Shown here: in pieces, positions 27,650 through 35,576 of the stretch | Layout: every line of letters begins with the position of its first letter | How positions within the stretch are numbered: position 1 is the first letter of the stretch | Assembly: GCF_025567195.1 (NCBI RefSeq) | Contig: NZ_JAOQJF010000010.1 | Location: forward strand, 1 to 64,000 | Length of the DNA stretch: 64,000 bases | Source: Alitiscatomonas aceti | GTDB taxonomy: Bacteria; Bacillota; Clostridia; Lachnospirales; Lachnospiraceae | Direction of reading: 5' to 3' | The notes under the pieces: model-generated | Databases searched by the model: none | What the model saw: the letters and a program-made list of their open reading frames with translations, nothing else | What the model was told of the DNA's origin: nothing | Program-made: the position numbers and the translations under genes

Positions 27650-27678
27650 TTTTCATTGAAGGAGTGCTGTGATATAAT
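27650..27678 (+). promoter_or_regulatory. Extended -10 promoter of the immunity island
   Basis: TGATATAAT (27670-27678) is an extended -10 element (TG-A-TATAAT) in an AT-rich region. TTTTCATTG upstream may serve as a weak -35. It precedes the first gene of the 27.7-kb same-strand array, with a ~220-base leader in between. Confidence 0.5.
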
Positions 27679-27715
27679 AAAATATAAAACTATGCTCAGA
27701 ACAAATGGTGCCGCT

Positions 27716-27886
27716 ATGAACAAATATATTGAACAGCAATTTGCTGCTTTAAGATACGAAAAAAATATTTTGGTTGTTGAAGAAACTACATCTGCTGGTG
27801 GATGCGGCTCCTTCAACGCGGCTTCTTCATGTCCTGCGTCAGCCTGTCTTTATGACAGTGCGGCGTGGGGCTTTTTTATTGCCTGA
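27716..27886 (+). CDS. Possible short leader ORF before the immunity island
   Basis: A 56-codon frame (MNKYIEQQFAALRYEKN...) lies between the presumed promoter and the first immunity gene. It lacks a clear ribosome site. Its 3' half covers the hairpin CTGTC-TTTAT-GACAG (27844-27858) and the following GGGGCTTTTTT, which look like a weak terminator. It may be a leader region that controls read-through rather than a protein gene. Confidence 0.3.
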   Translation: MNKYIEQQFAALRYEKNILVVEETTSAGGCGSFNAASSCPASACLYDSAAWGFFIA

Positions 27887-27901
27887 AAGGAGTATGAGAA
27901 C

Positions 27902-29284
27902 ATGAGTTTGCCAAAGCGTGATGGCGTACATGACCGCTACTATCTGATCCACAAGCCGGACACTTCCCCGGAGGTGCTGGTGGAGGCGGATCTCTGCATT
28001 CAGGATGTGCTGAACGGAACCGCTCGTGAAAATCACTCCGCCTACCCGACCGTGGTGCGAAATCACAACGGGACACCCTTTCTTCCCAGCCAGCTGTTGG
28101 ATCGGTATCTGTCCAAACTGCCTTTGAAGGGATTTCCCTATGAGGAAGCTGTTATATTCTGCGATGCCCTGCGGCGGTTGGTGGGCTGGCAGGAGATCCG
28201 CTATACATTGGAGAAATACATAGAAAAGCAGGTGCAGGAGCGGTTCTTCCTTGTGGGAGAGCGGGATGATGGCTTTACCGTCTTTCCACCCTGCACCGTG
28301 TGGCCGGAATTGCGTCCGGAGGATGTGGATGAAGGCCTGCTGCGCTTTGCCTGCTATGTGGCGGTCTGCCATACGGTGTACGGGCAGAGTTTTGAATCCC
28401 TCACCACCGAGCACATCCTCGGCCTGGTCTCCCAGCTTCGCCCAGATATGGTGAAGCAACTGAAAACAGCCGGCAGCGGCAAATTGCCAAAGGACATCCA
28501 GCGCCGTAAGACGGAGCATTTCACCGCATCAGCCAACGATGCGTTTGCCACCATCCGCATCACGGCTAAGGCCGCCACCGAAGAGTGCTATGCGGAAATC
28601 TTGGACTACCTGTGTGCGGTGCTTTCTCAGGAGGAATTTCCCCGCAGTTACTCGGTGGAGTTCTGTGGAAAGGAAAAACTCTATCTGCCCATTCCTGGAC
28701 TTCCTAAAAGGGGAGTCAATCAGCTCTTTGCCTGCGCTGTGCAGCACCCCGATCTGCATCCGGCTATAGAGCGATACGCTCGTCTGGCCATGCGGGAGTA
28801 TGAGTACTATGAAAACTTTGCTGATGAGTTCTGCGCGATGCCCGGCACCTTTGCTGTGTTCGCCCTGGGACTGGAGGGAGAACGATGGGCACCGCTGGTA
28901 ACGGAGTATCTGGATTTCTGCGACGACGAGCACTCCTCACTGCAAGGAAAATTTCTTCATGCCTTGATCCGGAAGTTTGGTTTTCAACCATGGACGCTGG
29001 GGGTATTGGTGCGGGGCGCATTGTCTATGCAGTGGTTGGAGCCTGCCAAGGAATTTCGCAGCCTGATTGCCAATGCGGAAAGCCTGGATGCGCTGCTGAC
29101 AGTCAAGCGCCGCTTTTCCGCCTATCTCCTGCCGGAAGAGGACAAGGACCCGAAATTCCGGGCCATCGCTTGGCAGAGCCTGCTCTGGGCCATCTGGGGA
29201 AAGAATTCCGAAAATGGTGGTAGCAAGGTCATCAAGACAGCACCGAAGGAACTGAAAGAGAAATACCAGCAGGTATTTGCGTGA
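27902..29284 (+). CDS. Immunity-island protein, DUF6138-like
   Basis: This 460-residue soluble protein is the first gene of the array. GAAAGGAG lies 12 nt before the ATG. The middle part MPGTFAVFALGLEGERWAPL, then YLDFCDDEHSSLQGKFLHAL, resembles the DUF6138 family associated with polymorphic-toxin immunity loci; this name is from memory and tentative. A helical N-terminal domain and a HEAT-like C-terminal region are predicted by composition. The next gene starts 12 nt downstream. Protection against a contact-delivered toxin is inferred from the context. Confidence 0.6.
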   Translation: MSLPKRDGVHDRYYLIHKPDTSPEVLVEADLCIQDVLNGTARENHSAYPTVVRNHNGTPFLPSQLLDRYLSKLPLKGFPYEEAVIFCDALRRLVGWQEIRYTLEKYIEKQVQERFFLVGERDDGFTVFPPCTVWPELRPEDVDEGLLRFACYVAVCHTVYGQSFESLTTEHILGLVSQLRPDMVKQLKTAGSGKLPKDIQRRKTEHFTASANDAFATIRITAKAATEECYAEILDYLCAVLSQEEFPRSYSVEFCGKEKLYLPIPGLPKRGVNQLFACAVQHPDLHPAIERYARLAMREYEYYENFADEFCAMPGTFAVFALGLEGERWAPLVTEYLDFCDDEHSSLQGKFLHALIRKFGFQPWTLGVLVRGALSMQWLEPAKEFRSLIANAESLDALLTVKRRFSAYLLPEEDKDPKFRAIAWQSLLWAIWGKNSENGGSKVIKTAPKELKEKYQQVFA

Positions 29285-29296
29285 GGAGGAAGTAGA

Positions 29297-29530
29297 ATGA
29301 ACAGCGAACAGATCACAGCATTTTTGCAAGAGCATTGGTACATTACCTCGGTGCTCATCGGGGCCGTGATTTTAATTGGGGCGATCCGCAACTGGAACTG
29401 GCTCTGCGACCCCACTGGTACGCGGGATGCTCATCGACACAGCAGAGGATACCGGCGTGTGGTTTTCTTTCTGCTGGGTGTCCTCCTGATTGTGGTGAGT
29501 ATCTGGGGATTTGTGCTGAAGTTGAAATAG
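29297..29530 (+). CDS. Imm17-like two-helix membrane immunity protein
   Basis: This 77-residue protein has two transmembrane helices (YITSVLIGAVILIGAI and VVFFLLGVLLIVVSIWGFVL) and the motif NWNW between them. That layout, two helices with a WxW between, is the description of the Imm17 family. It would act in the membrane, perhaps against a pore-forming or membrane-targeted toxin. AGGAGG lies 8 nt upstream and the neighbours on both sides are close, so it belongs to the operon. Confidence 0.75.
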   Translation: MNSEQITAFLQEHWYITSVLIGAVILIGAIRNWNWLCDPTGTRDAHRHSRGYRRVVFFLLGVLLIVVSIWGFVLKLK

Positions 29531-29543
29531 GAGGAGCAATCCC

Positions 29544-29756
29544 ATGACCCAAGAAGAACAAATCCGACTCTATCGGCTGATGGAAAAACTCAACTGGTTT
29601 TTCCACCAAGAGATGCACTACCTGAATAGAGATATTGCGGAAAAGACCGCACGGGAGTGTTACCCGGAGATTCGGGATTTTACATACGATATTTTGTGGA
29701 ATGACCTGCCCAAAGAGGTGCAGGAGCAGCTCATGGACGAGGAGGAATCCCTATGA
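29544..29756 (+). CDS. Small helical protein of the immunity island
   Basis: This 70-residue acidic protein is probably all helical (EEQIRLYRLMEKLNWFFHQ... VQEQLMDEEESL). AGGAGG lies 7 nt before the ATG, and its end overlaps the next start by 4 nt (ATGA). I do not recognise the family. Its position inside the array is the only hint of function. Confidence 0.6.
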   Translation: MTQEEQIRLYRLMEKLNWFFHQEMHYLNRDIAEKTARECYPEIRDFTYDILWNDLPKEVQEQLMDEEESL

Positions 29757-30148
29757 GTACGCTGATTGGCTCTTTTGATGGTCTGCACGACAACAGAGTC
29801 CTGTGCTACTGCGCTGACTTTGAAGCCCATACTCTGCACATGGATACCCAGACCGAGGCCGGAGAGAAAGTATCTGTTCGCTTTACCGGCCTGCTGGCCC
29901 ACTGGTTTGAGAATGTAATCCAGGACAACATCCTCTTTGGCATGGACGAGATCACCGTGGACGGTTTTTTTGAACAGTATAAAGACCTGCTGGACGGTAC
30001 CATCCCTTACGGCTTTCCCGCCTGTTGCGGCATCGAGGAACTGCGGGAGCGCATGGATCGGGAGCACATCCGGGTATTTGTCATTGATTCTTCCCTTGGG
30101 CTGTGCGGATTTGTATTGGCTCAGGAGGTGAAACTGCAATGTCCATAA
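29753..30148 (+). CDS. Unrecognised immunity-island protein
   Basis: This 131-residue protein starts MSTLIGSFDGLHDNRVLCY. It alternates beta strands (HTLHMDTQTEAGEKVSVRF) with a helical middle and ends in a second sheet (FVIDSSLGLCGFVLAQEV). It is coupled to the genes on both sides by 4-nt and 10-nt overlaps. The alpha/beta pattern and size are usual for immunity proteins, but no named family is evident. Confidence 0.6.
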   Translation: MSTLIGSFDGLHDNRVLCYCADFEAHTLHMDTQTEAGEKVSVRFTGLLAHWFENVIQDNILFGMDEITVDGFFEQYKDLLDGTIPYGFPACCGIEELRERMDREHIRVFVIDSSLGLCGFVLAQEVKLQCP

Positions 30149-30726
30149 CTGCCTATAAAGTGGAAGCCGTCGGTCATGACCGAACCGGAGAAGATTATGG
30201 CTATGTAAATATCATGTATCGTTATGGCAACAAGCAGTCCTGTCCTCGGCCAGATCAATGTGAAAAGGTAGAGGTCATGTGGGCGGATGAGAGCGTCTAC
30301 GGGCCGCCTGCTCCTGGCAGCAAGGTGGGCGATTTTATAAAGACATGGCTGATGGGCTCCTGGGACTGCGGAGTATTTACCCACCGGGAGATTGCCCAGC
30401 GGCTGATGGATACCTTCACTGGCCTGAAACTCAAGGAGCTGGAATGGTTCGAGAACCCCAGAGAAAAGACGCTGAAAAACGGAAAGCCCCGTGCACGCCG
30501 GGCCAAGTGGCTGCCGGAGCGGGAGGTAGATCTGGTGTACCTCTACTCCGACCACTATCTTGACGCAAGAAATCCAACTCCCACCGAAACCGACTTCTTC
30601 ACGGTTACAAGGATGGATGCCTGGGGCATGAGCACCTGGTTTATGTGTACCCCACAGGCCGCCGGGAAGCTAATCGCCATGAATTACGACAATCTGACCG
30701 TCAAGGAAACCACCATTGTGGGATAA
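30139..30726 (+). CDS. Unrecognised immunity-island protein
   Basis: This 195-residue protein starts at ATG 30139 behind GGAGGTG and overlaps the previous gene by 10 nt. It opens with a beta-rich part (YKVEAVGHDRTGEDYGYVNI), has WLMGSWDCGVFTHREIAQRL in the middle, and ends with FFTVTRMDAWGMSTWFM. The family is unknown to me. Codon use matches its neighbours. Confidence 0.6.
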   Translation: MSITAYKVEAVGHDRTGEDYGYVNIMYRYGNKQSCPRPDQCEKVEVMWADESVYGPPAPGSKVGDFIKTWLMGSWDCGVFTHREIAQRLMDTFTGLKLKELEWFENPREKTLKNGKPRARRAKWLPEREVDLVYLYSDHYLDARNPTPTETDFFTVTRMDAWGMSTWFMCTPQAAGKLIAMNYDNLTVKETTIVG

Positions 30727-30740
30727 GAGGAGAATGCGGC

Positions 30741-31082
30741 ATGATCGGGACAGATGAAAACTGGGCGGTGCTCCATGTGGAGGTCATCTTCTGGAGCGGC
30801 AAGCGAAAAACGCCCCCCAGCCTGGTCAGTGGAAAGTATTGTCCCCATTTTATGGTTATTGGAACTACGGAATATCTGGGTGTATGCTTTCTGGACGGAA
30901 CCGAGTGTATATTTGATACACCGGCTTTTGGAAATGCCCAGCCTCTCTATCCAGATACCATTGACTACGCCCCGCTGGAAAACAATGCGGAATTTTTGAT
31001 CTATGAGAGAGCCAATGCCGTTGGCAAGGGCCGGGTGCTGGGCCGAACCGTTCCCTATCAAGTGAAACAACAACGAAAGTAG
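30741..31082 (+). CDS. EF-Tu domain III-like beta-barrel protein
   Basis: This 113-residue protein reads like an isolated C-terminal domain of elongation factor Tu. EVIFWSGKRKTPPSLVSGKY matches the EF-Tu segment around its RHTPF...GYRPQF motif, and FLIYERANAVGKGRVLG matches the closing strand FAIREGGRTVGAGVV in spacing and key residues. No GTPase domain is present. The start is ATG 30741 after AGAGGAG. Several contact-delivered toxins depend on EF-Tu, so a decoy or a competitor for EF-Tu binding is a possible role; this is inference. The fold assignment is by pattern only. Confidence 0.6.
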   Translation: MIGTDENWAVLHVEVIFWSGKRKTPPSLVSGKYCPHFMVIGTTEYLGVCFLDGTECIFDTPAFGNAQPLYPDTIDYAPLENNAEFLIYERANAVGKGRVLGRTVPYQVKQQRK

Positions 31083-31089
31083 GTGCCTT

Positions 31090-32169
31090 ATGTACCAAAT
31101 TGCATATATTGGCCGCTGGGAGACCCTCCCGGAACCGGCTGCTGCCATCTGTGACCATGACACTCCCAAGCTGGAGGCGCTGCTTCAAGGCGGTCTGGAT
31201 TTAGATGTTCCCATCCAGCTCAGCGAATACATCAAGCTGATGCCATTGGAGATCGCGGTTTTTCGGAATGATGTGCCCATGATCCATTTCCTGTTGGAGC
31301 ATGGAGCTGATCCCGGTCTGGCAGAGGAACAGCCCCTGCTGCTCACCGCCGCCCGCTGTTGTGGGCCGGAGGTGGTGGCCCTCTTTGCGGGACAGGCCGC
31401 AATACTCTCCCCGAAGCAGAAAGAGCGGGCCTTCCAGGAAGTGCGCTGGGGACAGCGAGCGGAGAATATCCAGGTGCTGGAACAGGCCGGGATCACAGTG
31501 GACAAGTTTGGCGGCGAGGCATTTCGGGCCGCTGTGTCTGAGGGCAATACCAAACTTGCCCGGTTGCTTCTGGAAAAAGGGGCAGACATCAATTACCACA
31601 AGCCGGACATGGTGTTTCCGAACGCCTCCACCGCTGTCACCGAAGCTGTCCGACACAAAAATCTCCCCATGGTGCGCTGGCTTATTGAGCAAGGAGCCGA
31701 CATCACCATTGCTGACAAATACGGCGACCGTCCCTACAGTGTGGCGGTGCAGAACAAGAATCAGGAGATGGCCGACTACTTAAAAGCCCTGGAACCGGAG
31801 GACTGGCACAACGAACAGGAAAAGGCCCGGCAGCTCATGCCCTATAAGCTGCCTGCCAAGCTGGTGGAATACTTGAAGACCGGCCCCCTACGGCTGGAGT
31901 TCCCGGATCAGGAATGGGTGAAGTGGGCGGAACTCTACTCCTTCATGGATGTGCAGGAGATGACCTGGAAACGGAAGAAGCTGCTCTCCCTGATGGTGCA
32001 GATGGACAACTACAGCGACTATCTGCTGCTGTGGAGCCCCAGGGACAAGAAGCTGTGGTATCTGGACATCGAGCATGAGGAATTCCACCCTCTGGCCAAA
32101 TGGGATGACTTCATCGCAGATCCCGGTCGGTATCTGAACGGGATGATCGAGGGCGAGTTTGAGGAATAA
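31090..32169 (+). CDS. Ankyrin-repeat protein with SUKH-like C-terminus
   Basis: This 359-residue protein has at least four ankyrin repeats at about residues 15-235 (LEIAVFRNDVPMIHFLLEHG, AFRAAVSEGNTKLARLLLEKG, AVTEAVRHKNLPMVRWLIEQG, PYSVAVQNKNQEMADYL). The C-terminal 100 residues (DYLLLWSPRDKKLWYLDIEH, FHPLAKWDDFIADP) resemble a degenerate SMI1/KNR4 end. Ankyrin proteins are frequent in immunity loci and act by binding the toxin. The ATG is 7 nt after the previous stop, and the next gene starts 11 nt downstream. Confidence 0.8.
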   Translation: MYQIAYIGRWETLPEPAAAICDHDTPKLEALLQGGLDLDVPIQLSEYIKLMPLEIAVFRNDVPMIHFLLEHGADPGLAEEQPLLLTAARCCGPEVVALFAGQAAILSPKQKERAFQEVRWGQRAENIQVLEQAGITVDKFGGEAFRAAVSEGNTKLARLLLEKGADINYHKPDMVFPNASTAVTEAVRHKNLPMVRWLIEQGADITIADKYGDRPYSVAVQNKNQEMADYLKALEPEDWHNEQEKARQLMPYKLPAKLVEYLKTGPLRLEFPDQEWVKWAELYSFMDVQEMTWKRKKLLSLMVQMDNYSDYLLLWSPRDKKLWYLDIEHEEFHPLAKWDDFIADPGRYLNGMIEGEFEE

Positions 32170-32180
32170 GGAGCAAACCG

Positions 32181-32771
32181 ATGACAGAAGAAAACAGAAC
32201 CTACATCACCCATCTCAAGGTCACGGATGTCCCGTGGCACCGGCTCACCACCGCCTATGGCCGGGGGACGGATTTTCCCGCACACCTGACCGTGCTGGAG
32301 CAGATGCGTGATTTGGCGTCCGTCAAAGAGTCCCTCTACGAGCTCACCACCAACATGGAGCACCAGAGTACCCTTTGGCACGCCACCCCCTTTGGCATGG
32401 TGTTCCTGAGCCGAATTCTGGAGAAGGCCCTCGCAGACAGCGGGCAGAACCCCGCAGCCCATTTCCTGGCCGGGGAGCTGCTGGACTTCTTCTCCTGCAT
32501 CCTCCAGTGCTTCCGTGATGGAGATGAGATGGAACACGCCGAGCCGCTGCCGCTGTTCTCCGATCTGCTGAAGGAAGAATACCTGTGGTCGGAGGAATAC
32601 GACGAGGAAGAAGATGAGATGCGCTACGAGGAGGACGAGGTCTTCCCCGATGACCTGTTCTATAGCTTCTATTACTACTCCTGGCAGGCGGTGAAAGCCT
32701 ACCAGGATGTATTGAAGCAAGTCCCGGCAGAGTTTGCCCAGCCTGCTGCCGCAGTGCTGGAACTGCTGTAA
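32181..32771 (+). CDS. HEAT-like immunity protein
   Basis: This 196-residue, mostly helical protein carries the pattern VPWHRLTTAYGRGTDFP, then NMEHQSTLWHATPFGMVFLSRIL. It recurs in immunity proteins of polymorphic toxin loci and is usually described as HEAT-like. The C-terminal half is very acidic (EEYDEEEDEM), which suits binding of a basic nuclease-type toxin. AGGAG precedes the ATG. The family has no name that I can give with certainty. Confidence 0.65.
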   Translation: MTEENRTYITHLKVTDVPWHRLTTAYGRGTDFPAHLTVLEQMRDLASVKESLYELTTNMEHQSTLWHATPFGMVFLSRILEKALADSGQNPAAHFLAGELLDFFSCILQCFRDGDEMEHAEPLPLFSDLLKEEYLWSEEYDEEEDEMRYEEDEVFPDDLFYSFYYYSWQAVKAYQDVLKQVPAEFAQPAAAVLELL

Positions 32772-32785
32772 AGGAGGCTGCACAG

Positions 32786-33625
32786 ATGTTTGAAGAATTC
32801 TATGAGATATACGAGCCCGAGGAACAGGAAGTGGTCGCTCTGATCAACCGCTGCATTGGGGGCGGATTTAACTGGAAAGGCAACTTTTGGGAAATGACCG
32901 TTGTGACGCTGGGTATCGTGTTCTGTGACACCGGCAAGGTCAGTACCAAAGAGGAGCGGCTGGAGTGGCCGGTCACCGATGAGGAGCGTAACAGCGAAAA
33001 GGGCTGGGAACGCTTTCAAAACGAGCAGATCTGCCGCCTGAAGATCCGCCGGATGAAAGAGGAATGGGCAAAAGATCTGGTGGCATGGCCCTGGTGTATC
33101 TCCCAGGTGGTCAAGGCCCACGAGGACTGTCCGGAACTTCAAGCCGTTCTGGACGAGTACCACAAGCCGGTGGTGATCCAGGACCAGGTGCTGGGTGAGC
33201 TGAAGCTGGACAAGGACTATGATACCTTCGAGGGAGAGATCCAGTGGTGCGGAAAGGATGTGCTCCTTTCTCTGGAGGTCAATGCTGAAAGCAAGCCCTC
33301 CTGGACCCGCGCCCGCAGTGCCGCCAAGAAGCTGCTGGCCGACTGTGAAACCTGGGACAAAGCCATGCGGGAGCTTGCGGCAAAGAACCTGACCGAGCTG
33401 GCTAACAACTGGCTTTCCCAGGATGAGGAAAACCCCCGCGATCCGGAAACAGACCCCATCACAGAGGAAGAACTGGCCCGGCGGATCAGCATGACGAGCC
33501 TGTCCGTCACCTCCGGCGGCAGCTTCACCGCCTGGTTTGACTGCGACGAGATGTTCACTGACCATGCGGTGACGGTCTACGGCTCCTTGAAAAAGGGCCT
33601 CAAAACTGCCAATATTGAGGGGTAA
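32786..33625 (+). CDS. DUF2262 family immunity-type protein
   Basis: This 279-residue protein has a C-terminal DUF2262 domain from about residue 130: DQVLGELKLDKDYDTFEGEIQ, CGKDVLLSLEVN, a helical insert, and FTAWFDCDEMFTDHAVTVYG. DUF2262 proteins are common in toxin-immunity clusters and probably bind toxins directly. The N-terminal 120 residues, starting MFEEFYEIYEPEEQEV, are a separate helical module. GGAGG lies upstream of the start, 14 nt after the previous stop. Confidence 0.78.
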   Translation: MFEEFYEIYEPEEQEVVALINRCIGGGFNWKGNFWEMTVVTLGIVFCDTGKVSTKEERLEWPVTDEERNSEKGWERFQNEQICRLKIRRMKEEWAKDLVAWPWCISQVVKAHEDCPELQAVLDEYHKPVVIQDQVLGELKLDKDYDTFEGEIQWCGKDVLLSLEVNAESKPSWTRARSAAKKLLADCETWDKAMRELAAKNLTELANNWLSQDEENPRDPETDPITEEELARRISMTSLSVTSGGSFTAWFDCDEMFTDHAVTVYGSLKKGLKTANIEG

Positions 33626-33638
33626 GGAGGATAACATT

Positions 33639-34142
33639 ATGAAACTGAACTGTAAACGCATTGATTTTACATATACCCCCGGCGAGGAAATCTTCAACTT
33701 TCCCGAGGAATCGGGACTGCCCTTTCTTTTCGATGTAGAGGAAGAACTGACGGCTAATCCTGCCGCTATGGATGCGGTGGGAGAAATGCTGGATGAAGCG
33801 GAGAAATTGGCGGAGAAGGCCAAAGCCGCCATCAAAGCGGCACTGGCGGACGAGGACAGCCGCTACCATAGCGTTGTGACATTTTTCATGGAGTTCTACC
33901 GGGACGATGTAGACCCGGATATTGCGGCGGAACTTTTTCCGGGAACCGACCCGGCCAAGCTGTCCTTTGCCGAGATGGTAGACTTTTTGCGGCTTGATCG
34001 CTTTGGCAGCCTGGTGGATTACAAGATGGATCAACAAGTTTTCATTATGGATCTGTCCTTCAACCCGGAGATCACCGACGAGCTGATGGTGATCTACTTT
34101 GACTTGAACAAGGAGATTTTTTGTATTACTGATGAAAGCTGA
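33639..34142 (+). CDS. DUF2004 family immunity-type protein
   Basis: This 167-residue protein starts at ATG 33639 with AAGGAGG upstream. A helical middle (MLDEAEKLAEKAKAAIKAAL) is followed by the DUF2004-like end FNPEITDELMVIYFDLNKEI. DUF2004 proteins are small soluble alpha/beta proteins found in immunity clusters. The next gene starts 12 nt downstream. The name is reasonably secure because of the PEITDELMVIYFD block. Confidence 0.75.
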   Translation: MKLNCKRIDFTYTPGEEIFNFPEESGLPFLFDVEEELTANPAAMDAVGEMLDEAEKLAEKAKAAIKAALADEDSRYHSVVTFFMEFYRDDVDPDIAAELFPGTDPAKLSFAEMVDFLRLDRFGSLVDYKMDQQVFIMDLSFNPEITDELMVIYFDLNKEIFCITDES

Positions 34143-34153
34143 GGTGGTACTCT

Positions 34154-34708
34154 ATGACGAAAGAACGCATCCCCATTTCCGGCGATCTGGGCAGCAAGGT
34201 CAAGCAGCTGATGGAGTACGCTGGGTGGTACGAAGGCCGCAGTGTGGATATTTCCATTGCGGAGAAGTATTACGCCAATCATGGCGTCCCGATGATGAAG
34301 ACCACCCAGCGGTTTTACCGCAAGTATTTCGGCCTGTGCTGTGAGTGGTACCTGGCGCAGAAAAAGCTGAACTGGGCGGCTGACTTTGAGTTTGCTTTGT
34401 TCCCTTACCTGGTCAATGGGATCAAAAACCATTTGGAGGACGCCTATTTCCGGGATATGTCCGGCTGTGAGCTGGCGGAGATCGAACAGGCTGCCGGTCA
34501 GAAGTGCCAGCCCATCGGTCATATCGGCTACTACTACCCGGCGGAGGTTTGGATCTCCGAGTACGGGAAACTATATGCGAAATATGAGTATCAGGATGAG
34601 ATTGAGTGCTTTCCAGATGTGTTTGCCCTGATTGAACGGGAGTTGCGGCAGTGCAAATTTGATTCCGCTGCCATGAAAACGGTTGAGGCACTGGACGGAA
34701 AGATATGA
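34154..34708 (+). CDS. SUKH-3 family immunity protein
   Basis: This 184-residue protein matches the SUKH-3 family: MEYAGWYEGRSVDI at the start, FYRKYFG in the first half, and PIGHIGYYYPAEVWISEYGKL in the second, followed by a cofactor-free helical end. SUKH proteins bind and neutralise toxins of diverse types, including nucleases. The Shine-Dalgarno site is GAGGTGG. A 24-nt spacer with AAGGAGG separates it from the next gene. Confidence 0.85.
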   Translation: MTKERIPISGDLGSKVKQLMEYAGWYEGRSVDISIAEKYYANHGVPMMKTTQRFYRKYFGLCCEWYLAQKKLNWAADFEFALFPYLVNGIKNHLEDAYFRDMSGCELAEIEQAAGQKCQPIGHIGYYYPAEVWISEYGKLYAKYEYQDEIECFPDVFALIERELRQCKFDSAAMKTVEALDGKI

Positions 34709-34732
34709 CGAAGCAACAAGGAGGAACTGATT

Positions 34733-35572
34733 ATGAACATGAAAGAAAAACTGGAGTCGTTGGGCAGAAACAGCATTCAGCTGAAAATTGCCAGAAAAGA
34801 AACATACAAGCTGGGCGCTACCCGCTTCGGCGGAAAGCCGGATGTGCCCCCGGACTTCGTTTGGCCTACTTATGAGGGCGAGAGCTATGACCATGTGGTA
34901 AAAGATCGTCCTCTCACTTTCCTGGCCCAGTTCAACTGTGAGGAGCTGGCCCAGTTTGACAAAGAGCATCTTCTGCCCGATCACGGTCTGCTGTCCTTCT
35001 TCTATGAAACGGATACCCAGTGCTGGGGCTATGACCCCAAGGATAAGGGTTGCGCCCGCGTCTATTGGTTTGAGGATCTTTCGGCGCTGTCCGCAGCAAA
35101 CTTTCCTGCGGATATGGAGGAAGATTTCAAGTTTCCTATGGTCAAAATCAAGATGGACTCAAAATACTCCTATCCTTCCTGGCAGGATTTCAGCGAGATG
35201 TTCCCCGATGAGAAAGACTACGATGCCTTTGATCTTGTATGGAACGAGCTGACCGACGAAACCCCGGAGAACCGCTCCCAGCTGCTGGGCTGGCCCGATG
35301 TGATCCAGAACAGTATGTTTGCCGAATGTGATTTGGTGACCCAGGGCTACTATCTGGGCAATGGTTGGGTTAAGATTCCAAAGGAGGTCCGTCAGCAGGC
35401 GGAAGAAACGGCCAGAGACCGATGGATGCTGCTGTTCCAGCTGGATACCGTGGAGCTTGGCGACTTTGAGCTGATGTTCGGAGACTGCGGGCACATCTAT
35501 TTCTACATTACCAAAGAGGATCTGGCAGCCCGCCGCTTCGACCGGATCTGGCTGATCCTCCAGTGCTATTAA
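34733..35572 (+). CDS. YwqG/DUF1963 family protein
   Basis: This 279-residue protein has the DUF1963 (YwqG) layout: KLGATRFGGKPDVPPDFVWP, LTFLAQFNCEELAQFD, LSFFYETDTQCWG, LLGWPDVIQNSM and a final LMFGDCGHIYFYI. YwqG-type proteins occur in toxin-immunity loci and are thought to bind toxins. Two in-frame ATG codons are near the start (34733 and 34739). The stop is 4 nt before the next gene, so the two are coupled. Confidence 0.88.
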   Translation: MNMKEKLESLGRNSIQLKIARKETYKLGATRFGGKPDVPPDFVWPTYEGESYDHVVKDRPLTFLAQFNCEELAQFDKEHLLPDHGLLSFFYETDTQCWGYDPKDKGCARVYWFEDLSALSAANFPADMEEDFKFPMVKIKMDSKYSYPSWQDFSEMFPDEKDYDAFDLVWNELTDETPENRSQLLGWPDVIQNSMFAECDLVTQGYYLGNGWVKIPKEVRQQAEETARDRWMLLFQLDTVELGDFELMFGDCGHIYFYITKEDLAARRFDRIWLILQCY

Positions 35573-35576
35573 AACT

